Shown piece after piece: positions 1 through 7,672 of a stretch of 10,834 nt of DNA. Each line of letters begins with the position of its first letter. Position 1 is the first letter of the stretch. A program made the translations under genes and the position numbers. Below the pieces are notes generated by a model. The model ran no database searches. It was not told the origin of the DNA and saw only the letters and a program-made list of their open reading frames with translations. Location of the stretch: positions 1 through 10,834 of the forward strand of contig JAEEXV010000144.1 in NCBI GenBank assembly GCA_016287975.1, in the 5' to 3' direction. This stretch comes from Lentisphaeria bacterium (GTDB taxonomy: Bacteria > Verrucomicrobiota > Lentisphaeria > Oligosphaerales > Oligosphaeraceae).

Positions 1-13
1 ACCAACCCCAACC

Positions 14-18
14 GGAGG
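14..18 (+). promoter_or_regulatory. Ribosome binding site that decides the pseudopilin start
   Basis: GGAGG lies 8 bases before the ATG at 27 but only 2 bases before the in-frame ATG at 21. The spacing favours translation from 27. Confidence 0.7.
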
Positions 19-26
19 ACATGACC

Positions 27-857
27 ATGTTGAAAAATGTTCGTAATCCTTTTAAGATGAGTGGATCCCTCCTCTCCCGAAGCGTGCGGCGTGAATCACA
101 AGATGGGCAAAACCATGTTGGAATAACCCGCGTTTCTTTCACCCTGATTGAACTTCTGGTGGTGATTGCAATTATTGCCATTTTGGCATCGATGCTACTG
201 CCAGCGCTTTCCAAGGCGCGTCGCAAGGCACGGGAAATTACATGTGTGTCGAATATCAAGCAGGTCGGGACGTTTTTCATGTTCTATCTTGGAGATTCAA
301 GTGACTTTTATCCACATTATGATGACTTCAATGCGGATCTGCGGGATTCGCCGAATGAGACCGCCATGGGGCGGTCATGGTTCGCGGTGCTCAACAGCAA
401 TTACGGCTCCGGGCGCTACAGTTCCCTGCCGCAGTTCAACCGATTGTGGTATTGTCCCGAGAATCGCTCCCCGAATCCCTGCAGCAAGTACTTGAGTTAC
501 GGCTACAATTACAACAACATCGGCTCGTCGTGGCGGAATGGGAAGACCCGTCGGCCGGCGCTGGCCTCGGAACTGCGCCATCCCGCGACTACGCTTCTAG
601 TTGTGGACACCCTGACGGGAAAAGCAGCCACCCAGTATTTGGCGTATGGGCGCTACATCGTCTACGACATGTGGGATACGACGGATACCGGTTCATACCA
701 TCCCGCCGGGCGTCATGACGGCGCATGCAGTACATTGTGGGCGGATGGCCATGCGACTAGCGTGAAGATTCCTTCGCCGCTGGAATGGTACTACTCGCCG
801 TACACGGATGGAGTCTTCGGGAGGACCGGCAGCACGAACAACTGCTGGAACCGGTAG
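27..857 (+). CDS. Type II secretion-type pseudopilin with H-X9-DG C-terminal motif
   Basis: A 276-residue prepilin-like protein expected to be cleaved and N-methylated by a prepilin peptidase and assembled in the inner membrane/periplasm. After a long basic leader of about 37 residues comes the helix [18 protein letters not shown], then [15 protein letters not shown], typical of the pseudopilin N-terminal methylation domain. F38 would be residue 1 of the mature protein and E42 the conserved Glu5. The residue before the cleavage site is Ser, not the usual Gly. Near the C-terminus, H230 followed by nine residues and D240-G241 matches the prepilin-associated H-X9-DG motif common in Planctomycetes and Lentisphaerae. 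The globular part is rich in Tyr, Asn and Trp. The GGAGG at 14-18 supports the start at 27; an in-frame ATG at 21 is the alternative. The next gene starts 75 bases downstream on the same strand with no terminator visible, so co-transcription is likely. The substrate or partner cannot be read from sequence. Confidence 0.92.
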   Translation: MLKNVRNPFKMSGSLLSRSVRRESQDGQNHVGITRVSFTLIELLVVIAIIAILASMLLPALSKARRKAREITCVSNIKQVGTFFMFYLGDSSDFYPHYDDFNADLRDSPNETAMGRSWFAVLNSNYGSGRYSSLPQFNRLWYCPENRSPNPCSKYLSYGYNYNNIGSSWRNGKTRRPALASELRHPATTLLVVDTLTGKAATQYLAYGRYIVYDMWDTTDTGSYHPAGRHDGACSTLWADGHATSVKIPSPLEWYYSPYTDGVFGRTGSTNNCWNR

Positions 858-932
858 CGGAGGCCTTGGAAGAGAACGGAGTTTCCGGAAAAGCAGAATT
901 GTGATGAAAGCGAGGGGCTGGGAGGAGTCGCG

Positions 933-3926
933 ATGCGCGGAAAATGGTGGTTGCTGTTGCTCTTGGTGTGCTGCTGTGCGGCGTCGGCGGTGGAGTATCC
1001 GGTGGCATTGGTCTCGGATCCGCCGCCGGCGGTGGACGGGAGCGCGGAGCGGCTGACGCGGCTGCCGACCTTCCGGATGGTGCGTGGCGCGAGGCACGTC
1101 CTGTACGGTCCGGGCAACTGGACGGGGGATGCGGACCTCACGGCGGAGATGGTGGTCGGCTACGACAAGCGCTACCTCTACGTGGGGGCGAAGGTGCATG
1201 ACGACGTGCACAGCCAGCGCTACTTCGGGCGCGACCTGTGGAAGGGCGACCACGTGATGCTGGTCGTGGACTATCCGCCGCAGCGCGGCGGGGAGGGGGA
1301 TCTCTCAAAGGTGGTGCGGATCGGCCTCTCGCCGGGTGACTTCAAGGCGAGCAAGCCGGAGGTGTGCTCGTGGAGCCCGGTGGGGCTGGATGTCTCGTCG
1401 GTGCGCGTCGCCGCGCAGCGGACGGCGGACGGCTACACGCTGGAGGCGGCGATTCCGTGGGAGGTGCTGAAGATCCAGCCGGAGCCGGGGACGGAGTTCG
1501 GGCTGGATCTCCTTGCTGGCGATTCGGACGGCGAGGAACAGGACACGCTGCTCTCCCTGGGGGGCATCTTGACCTCGAAGCATGCGCACACGCCGTCGCG
1601 GCTGATGACGGCGGTGCTGGCGGATGCGAACGGGCGCATCGACCCGGCGACGCGCAAGAGCGGCGAACTCTTTGAGATCGCGTCGGCGCAGACGGTGCCG
1701 TATCTGAAAAGCAACCGGATTGCGATTCCCGATGCCGTGCTGCCGAAGTTGAAGGAACTGGTGGTCTTCGGGCGCATTGAGAACCCGGGGCGCGGCGGGG
1801 CGACCTACATGATGAAGTTGAAGTTGAATGGGAAGAAGCTGGGTGATAAGGAAGTGCGCAACCGCGGCGAGAAGTTGCACTTCCGGCAATACATCCTGGC
1901 GCCGATGAGCCGGGACGGGCTGTGGTACTTGCCCTACGCGCCGGACTTCGACCCGAAGAGGAACGAGCCCTTCCGCTCCGGCGGCGCGACCGTGAATCCA
2001 TACGAGTTCCGCTTCGACGTGGCGGGACTGCTGAAGCCCTCCGGCAATGTGCTGGAAATCATCCACGCGCATGTGCTGCCGAATCCAGCGCCATTGACGG
2101 TGCGCGTCTGCGGTTCTGGGGTGTTGAGTCCGAAACTGGTCGAGGCGAAGACGTGGAAGCCCGCGCCGACGGGGGAACTGCCGGTTGTCGCGCCGGTGCC
2201 GCCGCTGAAGCGGGCGCTCTACACGGCGGAACTGGGGGAGGGCGGGGCCCTCGTCGTGCGGCGGGATGGCCGCGAGGAAGTGGTCGAGAGTTGCTTCTCG
2301 ACGCGCACGCCGGGCTGGGCGGCGCTCGCGAAGGACCCCTCGAAGGCCGAGTGGCGCACGGCGAAGGGGGCGAAGACGGTCTTCGCGGGGCGCACGGCGG
2401 AGTTCGCGTTGGAGCGCCGCATTGAGTGCGACGCGGAGCGCATCCGCGTCATCGACAAGGTGACGAATTTGACGCAGGAACTGCTGCCGTTGATGTACCG
2501 CCATGAATGGCGGACAGCGCGGGCGGGCGAGTTCCGCCTGGGCGGCTATGCGGTGACGGCGGTGAAGTCGCGCCACCAGAGCGGCGACCACCCGGTGGCG
2601 GCGCTGCTGGCGGCGGAATGCAGCGGCGCGCTGGTCGCGGAGGACGACTGGAGCCGTGCGCAGGGCGAACTCTGCCGCGAAGGGGAGGTGCTGGGCCTGG
2701 AGAACAACCGGCTGGCGCTGACGCCCGGGCGCACACTCGAATTGGAGTATACCTTCTACCCCTTGGAGAAGGGGGACTACTTCCTGTTCCTGAACCGCAT
2801 CCGGCGGCACTGGGACGTGAACTTCACGATCCCCAAGGGCGGCGCCATGGTGCCGTCGCGCCATCTGGGGCGGCTGACCGACGCGGAGTTGAAAGCCTAC
2901 CTCGTCGGGAAGAGCGTCGGGTATGCAATCGACAACGTGCCGGTGCTGAACGGGATTGTCACGCATGGCACGCGCTACCGGGAGATCGACAAACTGCACC
3001 ACGAGGCGGCGCGGCGGCAGATGCGTCGCATCGCGCAATTGGCGCCGGAGGTCGAGGTGTCGATGTACTTCCACAGTTTCATCGCGAACGGCGCACACGA
3101 TGTCGAGGAGTTCAAGGCGGATGCGATCCTGACCGCCTCCGGGGTGCAGGGCGACTACGGCGGCGGCAAGGCGCCGCTGTTCCTGCCGGCCAAGGGCAGC
3201 GCCTTCGCCAGGCGCCAGGACGAACTGATCGACGAGCGCTTCGCCTTTGGCTTTACCGGGATCTTCTGGGATGAACTGGCCTACTCGATGTACAAATACG
3301 ACTTCAACCCCGCCCACTGGGACGGCTGCTCGGCGCTGATCGACCCCAAGACCCACCGCATCACGCGCAAGGTCGCCAACGTCACGCTGGCGACGCTGGA
3401 GTGGCGGCTGGAGGCCGCGAAGCGCATCTTGGCGCGCGGGCATCTCATCGGCAACGGCTCGCCGATGACACGCTCCTTTACCAGGCTGCACTTCCCGCGC
3501 TTCGTCGAGACCGGCTCCATCACCAACCTGGTGCTGTCGCAGCTCTACACGCCGATCGCGCTGGGCGATTCCCTCTCGGAGCGCAACGAGTTCGACTGCT
3601 ACCGTAGCATGGTGCGGGGCCTCGACTTCGGCGCAGTCTACTACTGGTACGACTGCCGCATCCGACCGACCCACCCCACGCTGACGGCGTACATGTTCCC
3701 GCTGACCCCCATTGATTTGGGATGCGGCTATATTATCGCCAAGGAGCGCATCCTCACCAACCGCAGCGGGCGCTTCACCTGGGGCGACCGCTGCTCCTTC
3801 ACCGCCCACGTCTTCGACCGCGAGGGCCTGGAGGTGAAATGGCCGGTGAAGGCCATCGTGGCGGACGGCGTGACCTACGCCGAGGTGCGTATCCCCGAGG
3901 GATACAGCGCCGCGCTGGTGAGATAG
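933..3926 (+). CDS. Secreted CBM9-like / beta-sandwich / TIM-barrel protein, probable polysaccharide-active enzyme (copy A)
   Basis: A 997-residue exported protein. Residues 1-19 form a Sec signal peptide (basic start, Leu-rich core, cleavage predicted at ASA|VEYP). Residues about 22-235 resemble a carbohydrate-binding family 9-like domain: VDGS, LYVGAKVHDDVH (82-93), LWKGDH (102-107), YTLEAAIPW (168-176) and LLAGDSDG. Beta-rich segments follow (about 265-420 and 428-600), reminiscent of the sandwich domains that precede glycosidase barrels. The C-terminal third (about 655-975) has barrel-like strands: SMYFHSFI (710-717), GIFWDELAYS with D780 and E781, HLIGNG (837-842), RFVETGS with E859, and VYYWYD (902-907). 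D780/E781 and E859 are candidate catalytic acids, an inference from their strand-end positions. I cannot assign a glycoside hydrolase family. The start is set by GGAGGA at 921-926, six bases upstream. It follows the pseudopilin by 75 bases and has a colinear paralogue at 4571-7561. CCGG tetramers are frequent here, unlike in the paralogue. Confidence 0.85.
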   Translation: MRGKWWLLLLLVCCCAASAVEYPVALVSDPPPAVDGSAERLTRLPTFRMVRGARHVLYGPGNWTGDADLTAEMVVGYDKRYLYVGAKVHDDVHSQRYFGRDLWKGDHVMLVVDYPPQRGGEGDLSKVVRIGLSPGDFKASKPEVCSWSPVGLDVSSVRVAAQRTADGYTLEAAIPWEVLKIQPEPGTEFGLDLLAGDSDGEEQDTLLSLGGILTSKHAHTPSRLMTAVLADANGRIDPATRKSGELFEIASAQTVPYLKSNRIAIPDAVLPKLKELVVFGRIENPGRGGATYMMKLKLNGKKLGDKEVRNRGEKLHFRQYILAPMSRDGLWYLPYAPDFDPKRNEPFRSGGATVNPYEFRFDVAGLLKPSGNVLEIIHAHVLPNPAPLTVRVCGSGVLSPKLVEAKTWKPAPTGELPVVAPVPPLKRALYTAELGEGGALVVRRDGREEVVESCFSTRTPGWAALAKDPSKAEWRTAKGAKTVFAGRTAEFALERRIECDAERIRVIDKVTNLTQELLPLMYRHEWRTARAGEFRLGGYAVTAVKSRHQSGDHPVAALLAAECSGALVAEDDWSRAQGELCREGEVLGLENNRLALTPGRTLELEYTFYPLEKGDYFLFLNRIRRHWDVNFTIPKGGAMVPSRHLGRLTDAELKAYLVGKSVGYAIDNVPVLNGIVTHGTRYREIDKLHHEAARRQMRRIAQLAPEVEVSMYFHSFIANGAHDVEEFKADAILTASGVQGDYGGGKAPLFLPAKGSAFARRQDELIDERFAFGFTGIFWDELAYSMYKYDFNPAHWDGCSALIDPKTHRITRKVANVTLATLEWRLEAAKRILARGHLIGNGSPMTRSFTRLHFPRFVETGSITNLVLSQLYTPIALGDSLSERNEFDCYRSMVRGLDFGAVYYWYDCRIRPTHPTLTAYMFPLTPIDLGCGYIIAKERILTNRSGRFTWGDRCSFTAHVFDREGLEVKWPVKAIVADGVTYAEVRIPEGYSAALVR

Positions 3927-3943
3927 ACTGCCGCAAGATCGCC

Positions 3944-4432
3944 ATGTCCACCCCCGCCGCCCATATCGGTTTCGCCAAGCGCGACCTCGCCCCCGCCCTC
4001 CCCGCCGTACGCGACTTCGCCCCCGAACGCGTCGAGGCCGTCGCCATGTTCGTCGGCGCCCCCGACGGCACCCCCGAGAGCATCTGGCTCACCTTCGACT
4101 TCATGGACTTCGACCTGCAGATGGTCAATGCCGTCAAGGCCGGCGTCGAGGCCTCCACCGGCATCCCGCAGGCGCGCGCGGTGCTTGCGCAGTTGCGGCG
4201 CTGCCGCGTGGCGGTGCCGTCTGAGGTGCAGGTCGTTTCTCTGAACATGCAGCAGGATCCCGCCAGCGAGGAGTTCCCGTGGGTGGAGTGGCCCTTCGAG
4301 GCGGCTGGCGAAGCGGCAATCGACATCCTGCGGTCGCCAGAGGCACCGATGCCCGCGACGACGTGGCGCGGGATTCTGCACGAGCCGCAGGGCGGCAGCC
4401 AGGGAGTGGAAACGTCGAGTCTTGGTTTTTGA
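3944..4432 (+). pseudogene. Remnant of a neutral-ceramidase-like protein, internally deleted
   Basis: A 162-codon reading frame starting 17 bases after copy A with no ribosome binding site before its ATG. Residues 1-90 resemble the N-terminus of the neutral/alkaline ceramidase-like proteins common in Lentisphaerae and Planctomycetes: IGFAKRDLAPALP, then SIWLTFDFMDFD, then a helix ending in STGIPQARAVL. In that family a His-rich THTHS-type metal-binding segment normally follows; here it is missing and the frame continues into AQLRRCRVAVPSEVQVV, then a piece (WVEWPFEAAGEAAIDIL) that resembles the family's C-terminal end. The intact family is over 400 residues, so most of the middle appears deleted. 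The last 25 or so residues look like read-through into non-coding DNA. The family match is from memory of motif order, not from a search. An unrelated small protein is possible, but the absent start signal and missing metal ligands favour a pseudogene. Confidence 0.5.
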
Positions 4433-4438
4433 GTCTTG
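4417..4438 (+). repeat. Short direct repeat GAGTCTTG x2
   Basis: GAGTCTTG occurs at 4417-4424 and 4431-4438 around a TTTTT run, spanning the stop codon of the remnant gene. It may mark an old insertion or deletion point. Nothing else supports a function. Confidence 0.4.
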
Positions 4439-4470
4439 TGCCAGAAAGATGGCGCCGCGTGTTGTTTGGC

Positions 4471-4509
4471 CATGCGGCACCGCCGCCGCACATGCGGCGG
4501 AACGGGACA
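4471..4509 (+). repeat. Partial copy of the GC-rich hairpin repeat found at 7574-7626
   Basis: The stretch from 4492 (ATGCGGCGGAACGGGAC) matches the first 17 bases of the repeat unit at 7574 with one mismatch, and is preceded by CCGCCGCA and another ATGCGGC. It therefore looks like a degenerate member of the same family, placed in the gap between the ceramidase-like remnant and copy B. Related units thus lie on both sides of copy B. Confidence 0.5.
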
Positions 4510-4557
4510 GGCTGGGGTGTTTTTACGTCGGCGCAAGTGGGTCGACCGATACATGAC

Positions 4558-4564
4558 AGGAGGA
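4558..4564 (+). promoter_or_regulatory. Strong ribosome binding site for copy B
   Basis: AGGAGGA lies six bases before the ATG at 4571. The open frame extends upstream to 4436 and has another in-frame ATG at 4553, but only 4571 has a ribosome binding site and gives a protein that begins directly with a signal peptide, as in copy A. Confidence 0.85.
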
Positions 4565-4570
4565 ACTTGG

Positions 4571-7561
4571 ATGGCTTGCAGATGGTGGTTGTTCTGGGCG
4601 GCGTTGTGCTGCGTGGCGTTGGCGGCGGAGTATCCAGTGGCATTGGTGTCGGATCCGCCGCCCGCGGTTGACGGCAGCGCGGAGCGGTTGACGCGGCTGC
4701 CGACCTTCAGGATGGTCGACGGCGAAAAGCATGTGCTCTATGGCGCGAAGGAATGGACGGGCGGCGCGGACCTCTCGGCGGAGATGGTGGTCGGCTACGA
4801 CAAATTCAACCTCTACGTGGGGGCGAAGGTGCATGACGACAAGCACTGCCAGGGCTATTTCGGGCGCGACCTGTGGAAGGGCGACCACCTGATGCTGGTG
4901 ATCGACTATCCGCGCCAGCGCGGGGCGGACGGCGACCTCTCGAAGGTGGTGCGGATCGGCCTCTCGCCAGGCGACTTCAAAACGAGCAAGCCAGAGGCGA
5001 CCGCCTGGAGCCCCGTGGGGCTGGATATCTCGTCGGTGCGCGTCGCGGCGCAGAAGACGGCGGACGGCTATACGCTGGAGGCGGCGATCCCGTGGAAGGC
5101 GCTGAAGATGGCACCCGAGCCAGGGACGGAGTTCGGGCTGGACTTGCTCGCGGGCGATTCGGACGGCGACGAGCAGGACACGCTGCTGACGCTGGGCGGC
5201 ATCACGCATCTGCGCCGTCCGCATGACCCCGCGCGGCTGATGACGGCGGTGCTGGCGGACGCGAACGGGCGCATCGACCCCGCGACGCGCAAGAGCGGCG
5301 AACTCTTCGAGGTCGCGCCGACGCAGCCAGTGCCGCACGGCGGGAGCACGCGGATCGCGATTCCAGACGCGGCGCTGCCGAAGTTGAAGGAACTGGTGGT
5401 CTTCGGGCGCATCGAGTCGCGCCGCACGGGCGGGGCGACCTACGTGATGCAGGTGAAACTGAACGGGACGCTGCTGGGGCTGGAACAGGTGCGCAACCGC
5501 GACGAGAAGTTGTATTTTCGGCACTACATCCTGGCGCCTGTGAATCCTTCTGGCATGTGGTATGTGCCATACGCGCCAGACTTCGATCCGAAGAAGAACG
5601 AGGCCTTCCGCTCTGGCGGCGTGACCGTCAATCCCTACGAGTTCCGCTTCGACGTGTCGGGCCTGCTGAAGCCCCGCGGCAATGTGCTGGAGATCGTCCA
5701 TGCGCACGGGCTGCCGACCCAGGCGCCGCTGGCGGTGCGCGTCTGCGGCTGCGGCATGCCGAGCCCGAAACTGGCGACGCTGAAGACATGGAAGCCCGCG
5801 CCGACGGGGGAACTGCCGATTGTCGCGCCTGTGCCGCCGCTGAAGCGGGCGCTCTTCACGGCGGAACTGGGGGAGGGCGGGGCGCTGGTCGTGCGGCGGG
5901 ACGGCCGCGAGGACGTGGTCGAGAGCCGCTTCTCGACGCGCACGCCAGGCTGGGCGGCGCTGGCGAAGGCACCCGCGAAGGCGGAATGGCGCGAGGCGCG
6001 GGGGGCGAAGACGGCGTTTTCGGGCCGCACGGCGGAGTTCGCCTTGGAGCGGCGCATCGAGTGCGACGCGGAGCGCATCCGCATCGTGGACAAGGTGACC
6101 AATCTGACGCGGGAACTGCTGCCGCTGATGTACTGCCACACGTGGTGGACGCCGCAGTCGGGCGAGATCCGCCTGGGCGGCTATGCGGTGACGGCGGAGA
6201 AGTCGCGGCTGCAGAGCGGCGAGCATCCAGTCGCGGCGCTTCTGGCGGGGGCACGCAGCGCCGCGCTGGTGGCGGAGGACGACTGGAGCCGCGCGCAGGG
6301 CGAGGTCGTGCGCGCGGGGGCGGCCCTGGGCCTGGAGAACCTGCGGCTGGCGCTGGCGCCAGGGCGGACGCTTGAACTGGAGTATTCGTTCTATCCCCTG
6401 GAGAAGGGCGACTACTTCCTGTTGGTGAACCGCATCCGCCGCCACTGGGAGGTGAACTTCACGATTCCGAAGGGCGGCGCGAACGTGCCGTCGCGCCATC
6501 TGGGGGGACTCACCGACGCTCAATTGAAGTCCTACCTGGACGGGAAGAGCGTCGGGTATGCGATCGACAACGTGCCTGTGCTGAACGGGCTGGTCACGCA
6601 TGGCACGCGCTTCCGCGAGATCGACAGGAAGCACCACGAGGCGGTGCGGCGGCAGGTCGGGCGCATCGCGCGGCTTGCGCCAGGGACCGAGGTCTCGATG
6701 TACTTCCACAGTTTCATCGCGAACGGCGCGCATGACGCGGAGGAGTTCAAGGCGGACGCGATCCTGACCGCGACTGGCGTCCAGGCCGACTACAGCGGCG
6801 GGCTCTACCCGATCTTCCTGCCGACCAGGGGCAGCGCCTTCGCCAGGCGCCAGGACGAACTGCTGGAGGAGCGCTTCGCGCTGGGGGTGACGGGGATCTT
6901 CTGGGACGAACTGGCCTACTCGATGTACAAATACGACTTCAACCCCGCGCACTGGGACGGCTGCTCGGCGCTGATCGACCCCAGGACCCACCGCATCACG
7001 CGCAAGGTCACCAACGTCACGCTGGCGACCCTGGAGTGGCGCCTGGAGGCCGCGAAGCGCATCCTCAGGCGCGGGCATCTCATCGGCAACGGCGCGCCGT
7101 TGACCCGCACCTTCATGCGGCTGCACTTCCCGCGCTTCGTCGAGACGGGCTCCATTACCAACCTGGTATTGTCGCAGCTCTACACGCCGATCGCGCTGGG
7201 CGACCACCTCTCCGAGCGCAACGAGTTCGACTGCTACCGCAGCATGGTCAAGGGCCTCAACTACGGCGCGGTCTACTACTGGTACGACTGCCGCATCCGC
7301 CCGACCCACCGCACGCTCACCGCATACATGTTCCCGCTGACGCCCGTCGAACTGGGCCACGGCTACATCATCGCGAAGGAACGCATCCTCGCCAACCGCA
7401 GCGGCCTCTTCACCTGGGGCGACCGATGCGCCTTCACCGCCCATGTCTTCGACCGCGAGGGACTGGAGGTGAAATGGCCAGTGAAGGCCATCGAACGAAA
7501 CGGCGTCACCTACGCCGAAGTGCGCATCCCCGAGGGATACAGCGCCGCGCTGGTGCGATAG
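4571..7561 (+). CDS. Secreted CBM9-like / beta-sandwich / TIM-barrel protein, probable polysaccharide-active enzyme (copy B)
   Basis: A 996-residue paralogue of copy A that aligns apparently without gaps after the signal peptide; in the C-terminal half well over four residues in five are identical by eye. Residues 1-18 are a signal peptide (MACRWWLFWAAL..., cleavage predicted at ALA|AEYP). The CBM9-like signatures LYVGAKVHDDKH, LWKGDH, YTLEAAIPW and LLAGDSDG are retained, as are the barrel segments SMYFHSFI, GIFWDELAYS (D779, E780), HLIGNG, RFVETGS (E858) and VYYWYD. Conservation of the presumed active-site segments implies that both copies work. Divergence concentrates in loops, for example YSGGLYPIFLPTRG here against YGGGKAPLFLPAKG in A, which may alter substrate preference (inference). 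It has its own ribosome binding site after a 138-base gap containing repeat debris. No CCGG occurs in the whole gene although about 32 occur in copy A. Glycoside hydrolase family not assigned. Confidence 0.85.
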   Translation: MACRWWLFWAALCCVALAAEYPVALVSDPPPAVDGSAERLTRLPTFRMVDGEKHVLYGAKEWTGGADLSAEMVVGYDKFNLYVGAKVHDDKHCQGYFGRDLWKGDHLMLVIDYPRQRGADGDLSKVVRIGLSPGDFKTSKPEATAWSPVGLDISSVRVAAQKTADGYTLEAAIPWKALKMAPEPGTEFGLDLLAGDSDGDEQDTLLTLGGITHLRRPHDPARLMTAVLADANGRIDPATRKSGELFEVAPTQPVPHGGSTRIAIPDAALPKLKELVVFGRIESRRTGGATYVMQVKLNGTLLGLEQVRNRDEKLYFRHYILAPVNPSGMWYVPYAPDFDPKKNEAFRSGGVTVNPYEFRFDVSGLLKPRGNVLEIVHAHGLPTQAPLAVRVCGCGMPSPKLATLKTWKPAPTGELPIVAPVPPLKRALFTAELGEGGALVVRRDGREDVVESRFSTRTPGWAALAKAPAKAEWREARGAKTAFSGRTAEFALERRIECDAERIRIVDKVTNLTRELLPLMYCHTWWTPQSGEIRLGGYAVTAEKSRLQSGEHPVAALLAGARSAALVAEDDWSRAQGEVVRAGAALGLENLRLALAPGRTLELEYSFYPLEKGDYFLLVNRIRRHWEVNFTIPKGGANVPSRHLGGLTDAQLKSYLDGKSVGYAIDNVPVLNGLVTHGTRFREIDRKHHEAVRRQVGRIARLAPGTEVSMYFHSFIANGAHDAEEFKADAILTATGVQADYSGGLYPIFLPTRGSAFARRQDELLEERFALGVTGIFWDELAYSMYKYDFNPAHWDGCSALIDPRTHRITRKVTNVTLATLEWRLEAAKRILRRGHLIGNGAPLTRTFMRLHFPRFVETGSITNLVLSQLYTPIALGDHLSERNEFDCYRSMVKGLNYGAVYYWYDCRIRPTHRTLTAYMFPLTPVELGHGYIIAKERILANRSGLFTWGDRCAFTAHVFDREGLEVKWPVKAIERNGVTYAEVRIPEGYSAALVR

Positions 7562-7573
7562 ACCGCCGCAAGA
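4571..7573 (+). repeat. Diverged gene duplication; partner copy at 933-3938
   Basis: Similarity between the two copies covers the whole gene and continues about 12 bases past each stop codon: TAGAC, C or T, then GCCGCAAGA ends at 3938 and at 7573. It stops there, with the ceramidase-like remnant after A and the hairpin repeats after B. Upstream similarity is confined to the ribosome-binding region. The copies differ at many third codon positions, so the duplication is not recent, or the copies arrived separately. Confidence 0.75.
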
Positions 7574-7626
7574 ATGCGGCGGCACGGGACTGCGCCGCAG
7601 ATGCGGCGGCACGGGACTGCGCCGCA
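7574..7626 (+). repeat. Two tandem 27-bp hairpin-forming repeat units
   Basis: The unit begins ATGCGGCGGCACGGGACT and ends GCGCCGCA; copies at 7574-7600 and 7601-7626 are identical over 26 bases. Each can fold into a 7-bp stem (TGCGGCG with CGCCGCA, 7575-7581 and 7593-7599 in the first unit) with an 11-base loop. Flanking partial units GCCGCAAGA lie at 7565-7573 and 7621-7629. In the frame open to the ATPase gene they would encode MRRHGTAPQ twice, but no ribosome binding site precedes them. They look like a short intergenic palindromic repeat. Confidence 0.75.
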
Positions 7627-7638
7627 AGAACGGCAACG

Positions 7639-7656
7639 GGAGGCCCACGCGCCTCC
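7639..7656. repeat. Inverted repeat upstream of the ATPase promoter
   Basis: GGAGGC, six bases of loop (CCACGC), then GCCTCC form a perfect 6-bp dyad starting 17 bases upstream of the -10-like element. It lacks a T tract, so it is a poor terminator. It could be an operator or simply GC-rich intergenic sequence. Confidence 0.3.
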
Positions 7657-7672
7657 GCGGGGATTTGTGCGC

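Noticed and set aside
933..1000. Lipoprotein signal in copy A (cysteines at residues 13-15)
   Set aside because: The residues before the cysteines are Leu and Val rather than a lipobox ending in Gly or Ala, and a good signal peptidase I site (ASA) follows.
1305..3809. Minus-strand open frame of 834 codons opposite copy A
   Set aside because: It is the antisense shadow of a GC-rich gene: dominated by Arg, Ala, Val, Gln and His, no recognisable motif or initiation signal, and the plus frame has signal peptide and domain structure.
4436..4570. N-terminal extension of copy B from the ATG at 4436
   Set aside because: The added 45 residues have no counterpart in copy A, would bury the signal peptide, and come from repeat debris; AGGAGGA points to 4571.
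4523..7648. Minus-strand open frame of 1041 codons opposite copy B
   Set aside because: Same kind of shadow. It runs beyond copy B into the hairpin repeats, and its likeness to the shadow of copy A follows from the duplication.
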